Assembly (NCBI GenBank): GCA_003162055.1
Contig: PMNA01000017.1
Span: forward strand, 1-64,000
Source of the DNA: Actinomycetota bacterium
GTDB taxonomy: Bacteria > Actinomycetota > Thermoleophilia > Gaiellales > Gaiellaceae
Direction: 5' to 3'
DNA: 64,000 nt
Both the position numbers and the translations under genes were made by a program. Each line of letters begins with the position of its first letter. The stretch's first letter is position 1. Of this stretch, positions 42,775 to 52,023 are shown piece after piece. Under the pieces are notes generated by a model, which saw only the letters and a list, made by a program, of their open reading frames with translations, ran no database searches and was not told the origin of the DNA.

Positions 42775-44145
42775 GGTGTGTATGACCAGCCGCTTGATCC
42801 CGGCGCACTTGCGGTGCACCTCCTGCTCTATCTCGGACGCTCGCTTGTGAGCCTCCGAGAGAGTGATCTCGGGATTGAGCGCCACGATCACATTGACGAC
42901 AAGGCCCTCTTCGGTACGTACGAAGCGAACCGCCCTCGGAGGCGCGCCCGTCACCTTGCGCACCACCGCTCGAATCGCGTCGCCGTAGTCGCGCGTCTGA
43001 ACACGGGGCGCGGCGATTCCCGTGACCTCCTCGTCCAGTGGCTCGAGATGAGTCACCACGGCGGCGATCTCGGGACGTGCGTCCATGATTGCCTGCTCGA
43101 CTTGCGAGGCCAGCTCGTGAGCCTGGTCGAGCATCAGATCTCCCGGAAGCTTGAGGTGCAGCGAGACCTCGTGCCGGCCCTCCAGGTCGGCGATGGTCAG
43201 ATTGTGAATCTCGCGCACACCACGCACGCTCATCGCCGCCGCGCGCACCGCCTCTGTCAGCTTGGCCTCGCTCTCGGGCTCGACGTGAACGACGACCTCG
43301 CCGCCGTGCAGCATCCCTTCGAGCGCCTTCTCGATCTGATCGGCGGCGGCGTGCCCCTCGCCGACGACGGCTTCGGGCGGGACGCCGATCACGACCTCCG
43401 CGTAGTAGCGCCCACCCCCCTCGCGCACGCGCAGCTGCTTCAGATCGACGGGAGGCTCGAGAGCGGCGATCTCCCCCCTGACCTCTTCCGTCTCGAGGCG
43501 CGGACTACGGTCGATCAGGATGTCGGCGTTCTTGAAGGCGAGTCGCGCGGCCGCGTAAAGGACGACCACGGCGATGAAGATGGCGGCGATCGAGTCGGCC
43601 TTGGGATAGCCGGCGCGGACGAAAATCAGCCCGACGAGCACCCCGGTCGAGCCGGCCAGATCGCCGATGAAATTGAGGGCGTTCGACTGCAACGCGGCGC
43701 TGCGGAGCCGGACCGAGGCACGGACGAAGATGACCGTTCGGCCGGCATCGACCAACATCACGATCAGGATCACGAGGATCGCCCACCAGGTCGCGTCGAC
43801 CGCGGGCGGGCTGGAGCTGGCGAGTCGTTGCGACGCCGTGAAGGCGATCCAGATGCTGGCCAGGAAGAGTAGGGACGACTCCGCGAGCGCCGCCAGATGC
43901 TCGACCTTGGCGTGGCCCCAGGGATGCTCGACGTCGGCCGGCCTGGCGGCGAGCCCGACAGCGAAGAGCGTCATCAGAGCCGTTACCAGATCGAGGCCCG
44001 AGTCCAGCGCGCCGGAGAGAAAGGCCAGGCTGCCGGTGATCAGGCCCGTCGTTACCTTGAGCGCGATCAGGCCCACCGCTGCGCCGACCGAGATCAGGGC
44101 CGTCTTCTGCTGCGAGCTCAGGGTCTTTTTATCTCGCGAGGTCAC
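42766..44145 (-). CDS. Cation diffusion facilitator (CDF) transporter with three tandem C-terminal domains
   Basis: Six-TM CDF core (LSGALDSGLDLVTAL, HPWGHAKVEHLAAL) plus three repeats ending VVHVEP, VTHLEP, VIHTEP. Confidence 0.9.
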   Translation of the reverse strand: MTSRDKKTLSSQQKTALISVGAAVGLIALKVTTGLITGSLAFLSGALDSGLDLVTALMTLFAVGLAARPADVEHPWGHAKVEHLAALAESSLLFLASIWIAFTASQRLASSSPPAVDATWWAILVILIVMLVDAGRTVIFVRASVRLRSAALQSNALNFIGDLAGSTGVLVGLIFVRAGYPKADSIAAIFIAVVVLYAAARLAFKNADILIDRSPRLETEEVRGEIAALEPPVDLKQLRVREGGGRYYAEVVIGVPPEAVVGEGHAAADQIEKALEGMLHGGEVVVHVEPESEAKLTEAVRAAAMSVRGVREIHNLTIADLEGRHEVSLHLKLPGDLMLDQAHELASQVEQAIMDARPEIAAVVTHLEPLDEEVTGIAAPRVQTRDYGDAIRAVVRKVTGAPPRAVRFVRTEEGLVVNVIVALNPEITLSEAHKRASEIEQEVHRKCAGIKRLVIHTEP

Positions 44146-44242
44146 AGTGAAAGCCTATCCCGTTAGGGAGGCGCGATCGAGGTGGTTGAGGCCTGGCTGC
44201 CAGGAGTCGCACTAGCCGCGAAGGCGCACTGGTAGTGCGGCG

Positions 44243-44319
44243 AGCGGTTCGGGTGACTGCCGGCGCCTCGAATCGGCCGCATCGGGTCTGCCTCCCTGGC
44301 GGGACAGGCTTTTAGGCTA
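44243..44319. repeat. ~75-bp imperfect direct repeat, copy 2
   Basis: GCGGTTCGGGTGACTGCCGGCGCCTCGAATCGGCCGCATCGG...GGCGGGACAGGCTTTTAGGCT. Confidence 0.75.
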
Positions 44320-44346
44320 GTACCCCGAGCGCGGTGTTGAGTCCGA

Positions 44347-45279
44347 TCAGCTCAACGCCGGCTGCGAACCGGTCAGCGCCGAGAGCTGAAAGCCGCCCAT
44401 CTTCTCGAGCGACTCGATGCGGGCGTCGAGCGAGGGGTGGGTGTCGAACAGGCCGCTCAGTGCCGAGCGCACACCGCTTACGTTGTTCAGCGGCGTCTCG
44501 ATGTAGAGGTGGGCGGTGGCGCGGTTGGCGTGGCGGAGCTCGGTCGTGTCCTGCTTCAGCTTCCAGAGCGCCATCGCCAGCCCTTCGGGGTCGCCGGTGG
44601 TCTCGGCCGAGGCCTCGTCGGCCAGGTACTCGCGCCGGCGCGAGAGCGACATCTGAATGCCGAAGGCGGCGATCGGGGCCAGGATCAGCATCGCCAGCCC
44701 GATGATCATCAGGATCGGGTTGCCGTTGCGGCGCCTTCCGCCGCCGAAGAAGGCGAAGCGCAGTGCGAGGTCGGCGACGAGAGCGATGACGCCGACGAGC
44801 ACCGCGGCCAGGCTCATCAGGCGCACGTCGCGGTTACGGACGTGCCCGATCTCATGCGCGATCACCGCCTCGAGCTCGCGCTTGTTCATCATCGCGAGCA
44901 GCCCCGTCGTCGCGGCGACATAGGCGGTCTTGGGCGAGCCGCCGGCGGCAAAGGCGTTCGGGCAGGGATCGTCGACCACGCGCACCTCCGGCGTCTGCTC
45001 GAGACCGGCGGCGATGGAGGCGTTCTCGACCGCGCGCACCAAATCGGGGTACTGCTCCTTGGTCACCGGCCGGGCGCCCGTCCAGGAGGCGATCATCTTG
45101 CCGTTGGCAAACCAGGCGAAGATCGCATACGCGAAGGCAATGGCGGCGATGATGATCAGCGCGTAGCCGCCGTAGAGAGCCTGCACCGCGGTGCCGATGG
45201 CGACGAAGACAAGGCCGAAGCAGAGCACGAGCATCCCGGTGCGGATGCGATTGGAGCGAATCTGCTCCTCGAGCGTCAT
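44347..45279 (-). CDS. htpX: HtpX-like M48 zinc metalloprotease
   Basis: AVIAHEIGHVRNRDVRLMS, RRREYLADEASAE. Confidence 0.95.
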   Translation of the reverse strand: MTLEEQIRSNRIRTGMLVLCFGLVFVAIGTAVQALYGGYALIIIAAIAFAYAIFAWFANGKMIASWTGARPVTKEQYPDLVRAVENASIAAGLEQTPEVRVVDDPCPNAFAAGGSPKTAYVAATTGLLAMMNKRELEAVIAHEIGHVRNRDVRLMSLAAVLVGVIALVADLALRFAFFGGGRRRNGNPILMIIGLAMLILAPIAAFGIQMSLSRRREYLADEASAETTGDPEGLAMALWKLKQDTTELRHANRATAHLYIETPLNNVSGVRSALSGLFDTHPSLDARIESLEKMGGFQLSALTGSQPALS

Positions 45280-45851
45280 TGTGAAGCGGTGCCGCCGGAG
45301 AAGTCGACGTCCGGCAGCTGCCCCTCGGCGAGCGACTCGAGGGCGAAGAACTCACGCTCGTGGAAGCCGCCGAGCTTGGCCACGATCAGGTCGGGGAAGC
45401 TCTGCAGGCGGCTGTTGTACTGGTAGACGGTCTGGTTGTAGTAACGCCGTGCGGCCGCGATCTTGTCCTCGGTGTCGGTCAGCTCGTCCTGCAGCTTCTG
45501 GAAGTTCTCGCTCGCGCGCAGTTGCGGGTAGGCCTCGCTGACGGCGAACAGGCGCCCCAGGGCAGCGCTCGCCTGCTTGTTGGCCTCGCCGGCCTGGGCC
45601 GGGCCGGTCGCCTGCTGCATCGCCGTCCTGGCCGCGGTCACCTCCTCGAACACCTCGCGCTCGTGCGCCGCGTAGCCCTTGACGGCCTCGACCAGGTTGG
45701 GGATCAGGTCGCTGCGGCGCTTGAGCTGCACGTCGATGTTCGACCAGCCGCGCTTGGCTTCGTTGCCGAGCCGCACCAGGTGGTTGAAGATCAGGACCGC
45801 CCAGATTGCGGCCAAGACAACAACAGCGACGATTACGTACACGGCGATCAT
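45276..45851 (-). CDS. lemA: LemA family protein
   Basis: FNHLVRLGNEAKRGWSNIDVQLKRRSDLIPNLVEAVKGYAAHE, YNQTVYQYNSRLQSFPD. Confidence 0.96.
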   Translation of the reverse strand: MIAVYVIVAVVVLAAIWAVLIFNHLVRLGNEAKRGWSNIDVQLKRRSDLIPNLVEAVKGYAAHEREVFEEVTAARTAMQQATGPAQAGEANKQASAALGRLFAVSEAYPQLRASENFQKLQDELTDTEDKIAAARRYYNQTVYQYNSRLQSFPDLIVAKLGGFHEREFFALESLAEGQLPDVDFSGGTASQ

Positions 45852-45950
45852 GTTGGCCGCGATTATACGAGGCCGAAGCTCCGTGAGAGCTCCGCACCCA
45901 GACGCGGGAATTTTGTCAATTAGAAAGCGGTGCGTTAGGATCGGCTAGAG

Positions 45951-46463
45951 GTGGGGGCCCGGCGCCGGTTCACTGCACTGATGATCGTGGTCTCGGCCGC
46001 GATTCTCGGCACGTTGTTCGCGGGCTGCGCTGCCCACTCGAAGGCGAGCCAGGGTGTGTCTGGCAATGTGCCGAAATGCGGCGCCGGGACTCTCCTTCTC
46101 TCTTTGCAAGCCGAGGGAGCGTCGGGCACGGCGGTTGTTTTCGCTTTTCTTCTCAACCGGAGCGGATCGGCTTGCATCGCCTCGGGACGAGCGTCGTTCG
46201 AGATCGAGCAGAGCCGAGAGCGCGCGAAGGTCCAACACAACCCGCTGAGAATCCCGGTACACCTCCGGCTCTCATCTGGGCAACAGAGATTCGCGACCCC
46301 CATCGATTGGAGCAACTGGTGCGGGTCCCGGCGCCACCCCGATGTCGTATCGCACTTCGACGGTCTGGCGACACATTTTCGTTTCAAAGGTAAATGGGCG
46401 TATGTCGTTCCCCGTTGCGATCAGCCAGGAAGTGCGTCGAAGCTGCTTCCGACGAACTCCTAA
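45951..46463 (+). CDS. Putative DUF4232-like lipoprotein
   Basis: Lipobox-like LFAGCAAHS, CGAGTLLLSLQAEGASGT, SNWCGSR. Confidence 0.55.
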   Translation: MGARRRFTALMIVVSAAILGTLFAGCAAHSKASQGVSGNVPKCGAGTLLLSLQAEGASGTAVVFAFLLNRSGSACIASGRASFEIEQSRERAKVQHNPLRIPVHLRLSSGQQRFATPIDWSNWCGSRRHPDVVSHFDGLATHFRFKGKWAYVVPRCDQPGSASKLLPTNS

Positions 46464-46512
46464 CGCGACACTCAGAGTCGGAATCCGCCTATTTCTACGC
46501 TAGGGTTTTGGC

Positions 46513-46791
46513 ATGGCCGAGGCAACTCGCGACGATCTGGAAGCGCTGGTCGCGGCGGCGACACCGCATTTCGCCTTCCAGCTGCGTGCGCGCCTGCAGG
46601 AGCTGGTAGCCGAGCTGCCCGCGGAACATCCGGCGCGCGCCTACGCTGAACAGCAGTTGGAACTGCTCGACCGGCTCGGCTACGCCTCCTCCAAGGCCGA
46701 ACAGGGCGGACTGGAAGCACGATCGAAACCGGGCTGGGAGCAGATCCCGAGCTCGGCGACGGCCGCCGATCCGCTGCCGAGAGAGCAATGA
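46513..46791 (+). CDS. Small helical protein of unknown function
   Basis: 92-aa ORF overlapping the downstream SDR start by 4 nt. Confidence 0.6.
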   Translation: MAEATRDDLEALVAAATPHFAFQLRARLQELVAELPAEHPARAYAEQQLELLDRLGYASSKAEQGGLEARSKPGWEQIPSSATAADPLPREQ

Positions 46792-47555
46792 CAGGCGCCG
46801 AGAGCGGCAAGGAAACGGCCCGGCAGAAAGCGGGCACGGTGCTCGTCACCGGCGGCTCGCGCGGAATCGGCAAGGCGATTGCGCTCAGGCTGGCGCGTGA
46901 GGGCGCCGCGCGGGTGGCGATCGGCTACCTGCGCAGCGACCGCGCCGCCGAGAAGACGGCCACGGAGATCGAGGCGCTCGGCTCGGAGCCGCTGCTGGTG
47001 CGCGGCAACATCAGCTCCACGCGAGTGCTCGAGCAGGTCGCGGAACTGGGCCCGCTCGCGGCGCTCGTCCACAACGCCGCCACCGGCGTCGCTCGCCCCG
47101 CGCTCGAGACCGATGTCCGTCACTGGGACTGGACGCTGAACGCCAACGCCCGTGCCTTCCTACAACTCGCCGCCGTGGCGGCGCCGCAGATGGCGCCCGG
47201 CTCCTCGATCGTCGCCATCTCCAGCCTCGGCTCCTCGCGCGTGCTCAAGAACTACGCCTTGATCGGCACCTCCAAGGCGGCGCTGGAGGCGCTCGTCCGC
47301 TACCTGGCCGTCGAGCTGGCGCCGCGCGGGATACGCGTCAACGCCGTCTCCGGCGGCCTGGTCGAGACCGGCGCGCTGGAGCATTTCCCCAACCGCGAGG
47401 AGATGCTGCGCATGGGCCGCGAGCGCACGCCGGCCGGGCGAATGGTCGCGCCCGAGGACATCGCCGCTGTGGTGGCCTTTCTTCTTTCGCCCGCAGCGGA
47501 GATGATTCGAGGACAGACGATCATCGTCGACGGCGGATTCTCGCTTCCGGCTTAG
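46788..47555 (+). CDS. SDR family oxidoreductase (FabL/FabG-like)
   Basis: VTGGSRGIGKAIALRLAREGA, NAATG, YALIGTSKAALEALVRYLAVEL, DGGFSLPA. Confidence 0.93.
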   Translation: MTGAESGKETARQKAGTVLVTGGSRGIGKAIALRLAREGAARVAIGYLRSDRAAEKTATEIEALGSEPLLVRGNISSTRVLEQVAELGPLAALVHNAATGVARPALETDVRHWDWTLNANARAFLQLAAVAAPQMAPGSSIVAISSLGSSRVLKNYALIGTSKAALEALVRYLAVELAPRGIRVNAVSGGLVETGALEHFPNREEMLRMGRERTPAGRMVAPEDIAAVVAFLLSPAAEMIRGQTIIVDGGFSLPA

Positions 47556-47563
47556 GAGGCCCG

Positions 47564-48214
47564 GTGGAGCCAACTGAAGAGAACATCAGGGTCTGGGACG
47601 AGATCCACCAACGCCGCGAGCGCGAGTACGAGAGCCTGCCGGAGCGCGTCGTCGAGCTGCTACCGAACCTCCGGGAGCGCTCGGTCTGCCACCTCGGTTG
47701 CGGCACCGGCGGGCAAACGCTGCAGTTCGTCGATCTGGGCGCGTTCCTGACCGGGGTCGATCCGTCGGCCAACGCTCTCGTGCGTGCGCGCGAGAGTGGG
47801 CCGAGCGTGGCCTGGGTGCACTCGCCCCTGGACGAGCTGCCGCTGGAACTGAAGCGCGGCCGTTTCGATCTCGTCTACGCCGGGGTGGGCTCACTCGCGC
47901 GCGTCAGCAACATCAACGAGTTCGCGCACGGCATCGCCGGCGGGCTCAGGCCCGGCGGCGGCCTGATCCTGTTCGACATCCACCCCGCCAGGCGCTGCCT
48001 CGACGCCATCCTGCACTGGCGCGAGGACTACTTCGCCCCGGTCACCTCCGAGGGGATGGGGCTCTGGCGCATCGGTCAGATCATCATGGCGCTCGCCGGC
48101 GCCAACCTGCACCTGCGCGCCTTCGAGGAGTTCCCCGGCGAGCGCGCCTTCACCCGCTTCGAGCAACGCGTCCCGGCCGAGCTTCTGATCCTCGCGGAAA
48201 GGAAAATCAATTGA
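47564..48214 (+). CDS. Class I SAM-dependent methyltransferase
   Basis: VCHLGCGTGGQTLQFVDLGAFLTGVDPS. Confidence 0.88.
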   Translation: MEPTEENIRVWDEIHQRREREYESLPERVVELLPNLRERSVCHLGCGTGGQTLQFVDLGAFLTGVDPSANALVRARESGPSVAWVHSPLDELPLELKRGRFDLVYAGVGSLARVSNINEFAHGIAGGLRPGGGLILFDIHPARRCLDAILHWREDYFAPVTSEGMGLWRIGQIIMALAGANLHLRAFEEFPGERAFTRFEQRVPAELLILAERKIN

Positions 48215-48768
48215 GCGATCTGCGCATCGTCGCCATCCCGGGCAGCCTGAGAAAGGCCTCCTTCAATCGCGGCCTGCTGGTCGCGGCGCAGGAGATCCTG
48301 AGCGGACGGGCCGAGGTCGAGCTCGTCTCGCTGGCCGATATTCCGCTTTACAACGACGACGTGCGCGCGCTCGGCTACCCCGAGCCGGTCGCGAGCCTGC
48401 GCGACGCGGTCGAGCGCGCCGATGCGCTCCTGATCGGCGCGACCGAGTACAACTTCGGCCCCTCGGGCGTGCTCAAGAACGCGATCGACTGGGCCTCGCG
48501 CCCGCCGGGCCCGCCGCTGGCGGGCAAGCCGTACGGGCTGGTCGGGGCGAGCACGGGCGGCTTCGGGACTGTGCGCTCTCAGTTACAGCTGCGCCAGGTC
48601 CTGCTCTTCGTACAGGCGCTCGGCTACCCCGGATCGCTGCACGTGTCGGGCGCCGCCGCGCTGTTCGACGAGGACGGAAAGCTGATCGACGAGCAGACTC
48701 GGCAGAGCCTGAGCGACTTCCTGGACGGGTTTCTCGCGTTTTTGGAGCGAGTCCGAGCAGGCGAGTAG
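48211..48768 (+). CDS. NADPH-dependent FMN reductase family
   Basis: IVAIPGSLRKASFNRGLL, ATEYNFGPSGVLKNAIDWASRP; TTG start. Confidence 0.92.
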   Translation: MSDLRIVAIPGSLRKASFNRGLLVAAQEILSGRAEVELVSLADIPLYNDDVRALGYPEPVASLRDAVERADALLIGATEYNFGPSGVLKNAIDWASRPPGPPLAGKPYGLVGASTGGFGTVRSQLQLRQVLLFVQALGYPGSLHVSGAAALFDEDGKLIDEQTRQSLSDFLDGFLAFLERVRAGE

Positions 48769-48945
48769 ATGGGGAAGATCAACAGGGAATGGCATCTGGC
48801 CAACAAGATGCCGAAGAGCGCGACCTTCTAGCAACGCGTCGAGTGGCATAAGGCGCACCTCGAGCATTGCGGCTGCCGTACCGATCTACCGCCCGAGATC
48901 AGGAAGACGATCGAGGCCGAGGCCACTACGCCGCCGGCGCGCTAG
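48769..48945 (+). pseudogene. Small conserved ORF interrupted by in-frame TAG at 48829-48831
   Basis: MGKINREWHLANKMPKSATF*QRVEWHKAHLEHCGCRTDLPPEIRKTIEAEATTPPAR; ATG abuts previous stop. Confidence 0.7.
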
Positions 48946-49221
48946 TCGGTAACCCTCGCTCACCTGCACAGAGGTAACAAAGCTGGTGCCACTCGGTATC
49001 ACCGAATTGATCGCTTTTGGAGTCAAAATAGTGGCACGGACTTCCCATTGCGGTTCATTTTGACCGGTTCCGGTGCCGTAAGTCTAGTAAACGTCTGCTT
49101 GGTCGTCATAACTCGCGTTAACGGCTGGAACTATAATAAGCGATACGAGTACAACTATTATTAAGCAGAGACATTATTTCATGCTATCGACCACCTGTTG
49201 TCTCGGTTAGTAGACTCGTTC

Positions 49222-49833
49222 TTACTTTCGTACAATGACAATGAGAGTGACAAACGGTATACCATTACTAGATATAGAAGCGCCTGCCACTGGTGATTGC
49301 TTAGTAATAACATAGTTATCGAGCAAATCGGGCTGATCTGCGAAGTGAAGACGTGGTAGTACGTTAGCTTTCATCGAAAAACAGTTATCGTGAGCAACTA
49401 CCCATGAAAGTGTATGACCGACGAAACGAGGCACAGTACTCGGGGGCGGCGAACAATCTAAACTACCTGGGATCGAAACCAGCGCGCCCGGACTGGATAA
49501 TACAACGGTAGATTTAGTGCTCACAGTACGGTGAGCACTAGGTACTTGCGATTGAACGGTCGATGAAGGAAGGCGTAACTCGGAAGGCGACCCGGGCGGA
49601 GGAGGAAAGTAAAGACGATGTTCGAAAGAAAGGGGCCCGACCGTAGAAACGCGAAGGTCGGCTCTTCGAAGGTGATTATAAGCGACTTCTATATATTGAC
49701 CGCTTACATTAGGAACAGTCGTTTTCGTCGGGGTGTCTCCACACCGGACGGAAACCGCAAGAGTTAAAAGAGCCAGCGGAATAAACAGAATCGTTTTAGT
49801 TCTAAATCGCAATATGCGTAATATCGATAGCAA
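49222..49833 (-). CDS. PASTA-domain secreted/lipoprotein in low-GC island
   Basis: TVPNVSGQYIEVAYNHLRRADLRVSTVG and TVPRFVGHTLSWVVAHDNCFSM...SPVAGASI. Confidence 0.65.
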   Translation of the reverse strand: MLSILRILRFRTKTILFIPLALLTLAVSVRCGDTPTKTTVPNVSGQYIEVAYNHLRRADLRVSTVGPLSFEHRLYFPPPPGSPSELRLPSSTVQSQVPSAHRTVSTKSTVVLSSPGALVSIPGSLDCSPPPSTVPRFVGHTLSWVVAHDNCFSMKANVLPRLHFADQPDLLDNYVITKQSPVAGASISSNGIPFVTLIVIVRK

Positions 49834-50039
49834 CAGATATGGCGATTGTCAAGCCGCGGCTATTTCGGAAATCCGCTCCGTCCTAGCTTGACTCGCCGTA
49901 GGGCGTACCGCAGGTCCGTTCCGGATATGTGCTCGATCTTGACCCGGTGGGACAGTAATCTCGAATCACCCCGCGGGCGCGTGGCTCGGTGGCTGGCGGA
50001 GATCCTTGGTGCCCTGGAACTTGTCCCGGAAATGAGCGC

Positions 50040-51056
50040 CTAGCACCCCTCGAGCAGTCCCAGTGCTTCCTCGATCTCCTCGTCGGAGATGGTGAGCGGC
50101 GGCGTGGCCGAGATCAGTTCGTTTCCCAGCCCGGCCGGGACGACGATCACGCCGCGCTCGAGCGCCTTGGCGGCGTCGCCGCGGCGGGCGCGCATCAGGC
50201 CGGCGCCCTGCCAGCCGGCGCGGGCGAAGATCTCTCCCTTGCGCTTGACCTCGGAGAGCAGCCTGGGAACCTCGTCGAGCACGACCAGCGCGGCGGCGCA
50301 GGCCAGCGGCGTGCCCGAGTGCGTGTGCGTGTAGACGTCCTCCGGGCCGAGCTCCCAGGCCCGCTCCAGCCCCGAGCGGAAGAGTGCCGCCGAGAGCGGC
50401 AGCCCGCCGCCGAGCGCCTTGCCCAGGCAATACACATCGGCCAGCTCGCCCGAGACGAGCATCTCGCCCGCGCGCCCAAGCCCGCAGTAGATCTCGTCGG
50501 CGACGAGCAGCGCGCCGGCCTTGTCACAACGCTTGCGCAAGAGATCGAGAAAGCCGTCGGGCGGAACGCGCGCCCCGGCCCGCGCCTGAATCGGCTCGAC
50601 GATCACGCAGCCCGCGTCGACCGGCAGCGGCCCGGGATCTTCTCCGAAGGGAAAGCGATAGACGGGCCCGGGCAGCCAGGCGGCGAAGGGCGCCCGGAAG
50701 CGCTCCAGCCCGGTCGCCGCCAGCGCCAGAAGCCCCGTTCCGTGATAGGCGCCCTCGAAGGCCACGATACCGGGCTTGCCCGTTGCCAGAAGCGCCGTCC
50801 TGAGCGCAATCTCCACCGCGTCCTCGCCGCTCAGGCCGAGCTTGGCCGGGCTCGGCAGCGCGTGCCGCAGGCGGACGGTCGCCTCGGCCTCGGCCAGATC
50901 GCCCAGCGCGTGCACCACCCGCTGCTCGCCGATCGCCGCCATCACGCGGGGATTGCGATGCCCCAGCGCCGCGACGCCGAAGCCGGCCGAGAGATCGAGG
51001 TACTCGCGCCCCTCGCCGTCGGTGACGCGGCAACCCCTGGCACTCGCCCAGATCAC
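50040..51056 (-). CDS. Class III PLP aminotransferase (4-aminobutyrate/ornithine type)
   Basis: YLDLSAGFGVAALGHRNP, AFEGAYHGTG, LLVADEIYCGLGRAG, CLGKALGGGLPLSA. Confidence 0.88.
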   Translation of the reverse strand: MIWASARGCRVTDGEGREYLDLSAGFGVAALGHRNPRVMAAIGEQRVVHALGDLAEAEATVRLRHALPSPAKLGLSGEDAVEIALRTALLATGKPGIVAFEGAYHGTGLLALAATGLERFRAPFAAWLPGPVYRFPFGEDPGPLPVDAGCVIVEPIQARAGARVPPDGFLDLLRKRCDKAGALLVADEIYCGLGRAGEMLVSGELADVYCLGKALGGGLPLSAALFRSGLERAWELGPEDVYTHTHSGTPLACAAALVVLDEVPRLLSEVKRKGEIFARAGWQGAGLMRARRGDAAKALERGVIVVPAGLGNELISATPPLTISDEEIEEALGLLEGC

Positions 51057-51913
51057 TGCCGGCCGATCCTCTGCGCCCGGCGCGAGACGTAGGGAAACCA
51101 GTCCTCGCCGTATGGGACGTAGACGCGCAGCGGCTCGCCCGCCCGAACCAGCTCGTTCTCGAGCTCGGGGGCTACTCCGAGCAGGGTCTGAACCTCGTAG
51201 CCGTCGCGCTTGCGCCCGGCCACGGTAAGCAGGCGGCAGCTCTCCTCGATCAGCGCGCGCTCGTGCGTGGAGATGCCGATCTCAGTCGCCGAGTCGGCCA
51301 GCCGCGAGACCGCGCGCAGGAATCGTTCGCGCACCTGCCCTTCACTCACCGCGGCGTCCTCGGGCGGGACTTCGTAGCTGCCCTTGCAGACCGAGACCCT
51401 GGGAGCGAGCTCGGCCAGCGCCTCGATGTCGCCGAGCGTTCGCTGCAGTCGAGCCTGCAGCGCGATGCTGACGTTGTCGTGGCCTAGCTTGCGCAGGCGC
51501 CGGTAGAGGCGAAGCGTCGTGTCGGCCGCGTCCGCGCGCTCCATGTCGATCAGGACAGCGCTTCCCTTCTCGTCCGCGGCGGCGACCAGAGCGAGCAGAA
51601 GCTCGAAGCAAAGCTCCCCGTCCACCTCCAGCCCGAGCGCCGACAGCTTTACGCTCAGCGCCGCGTCGAGCCCGCGCGCCTCGATCTCCTCCAGCGCGCG
51701 CCGCTCTTCGGCCGCGATCGCCCGCGCCGCTCTCTCCGTCTCCACGTCCTCGCCGAGCAGTCCGAGCGTGACGCGCTTGCCCTCGCCGTTCAGCCGCGCA
51801 GCGAGATCGCAGGCGCGCTCGAGCGTCTCGCCGCCGATCAGGCGCCGCACCGACCGGCACAAGAGCATGCGCCTGGGCCGGGGACTGAGAAGAACGATCG
51901 TGCGCTCGATCAC
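51053..51913 (-). CDS. Proline dehydrogenase
   Basis: SVKLSALG, VLIDMERADAADTTLRLYRRL, IALQARLQRT, VCKGSYEVP, EVQTLLGV. Confidence 0.88.
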   Translation of the reverse strand: MIERTIVLLSPRPRRMLLCRSVRRLIGGETLERACDLAARLNGEGKRVTLGLLGEDVETERAARAIAAEERRALEEIEARGLDAALSVKLSALGLEVDGELCFELLLALVAAADEKGSAVLIDMERADAADTTLRLYRRLRKLGHDNVSIALQARLQRTLGDIEALAELAPRVSVCKGSYEVPPEDAAVSEGQVRERFLRAVSRLADSATEIGISTHERALIEESCRLLTVAGRKRDGYEVQTLLGVAPELENELVRAGEPLRVYVPYGEDWFPYVSRRAQRIGRQ

Positions 51914-52023
51914 AGGATCGATTCTAGAAGCCTTGACTCCTCAGTCGCCCCGGAACTCGACCGTGCCCGTCCCGGCCGGAGCTTGCCGGCGCCTCACTTC
52001 CCGCGGCTATGAGCAAGTTTGGT

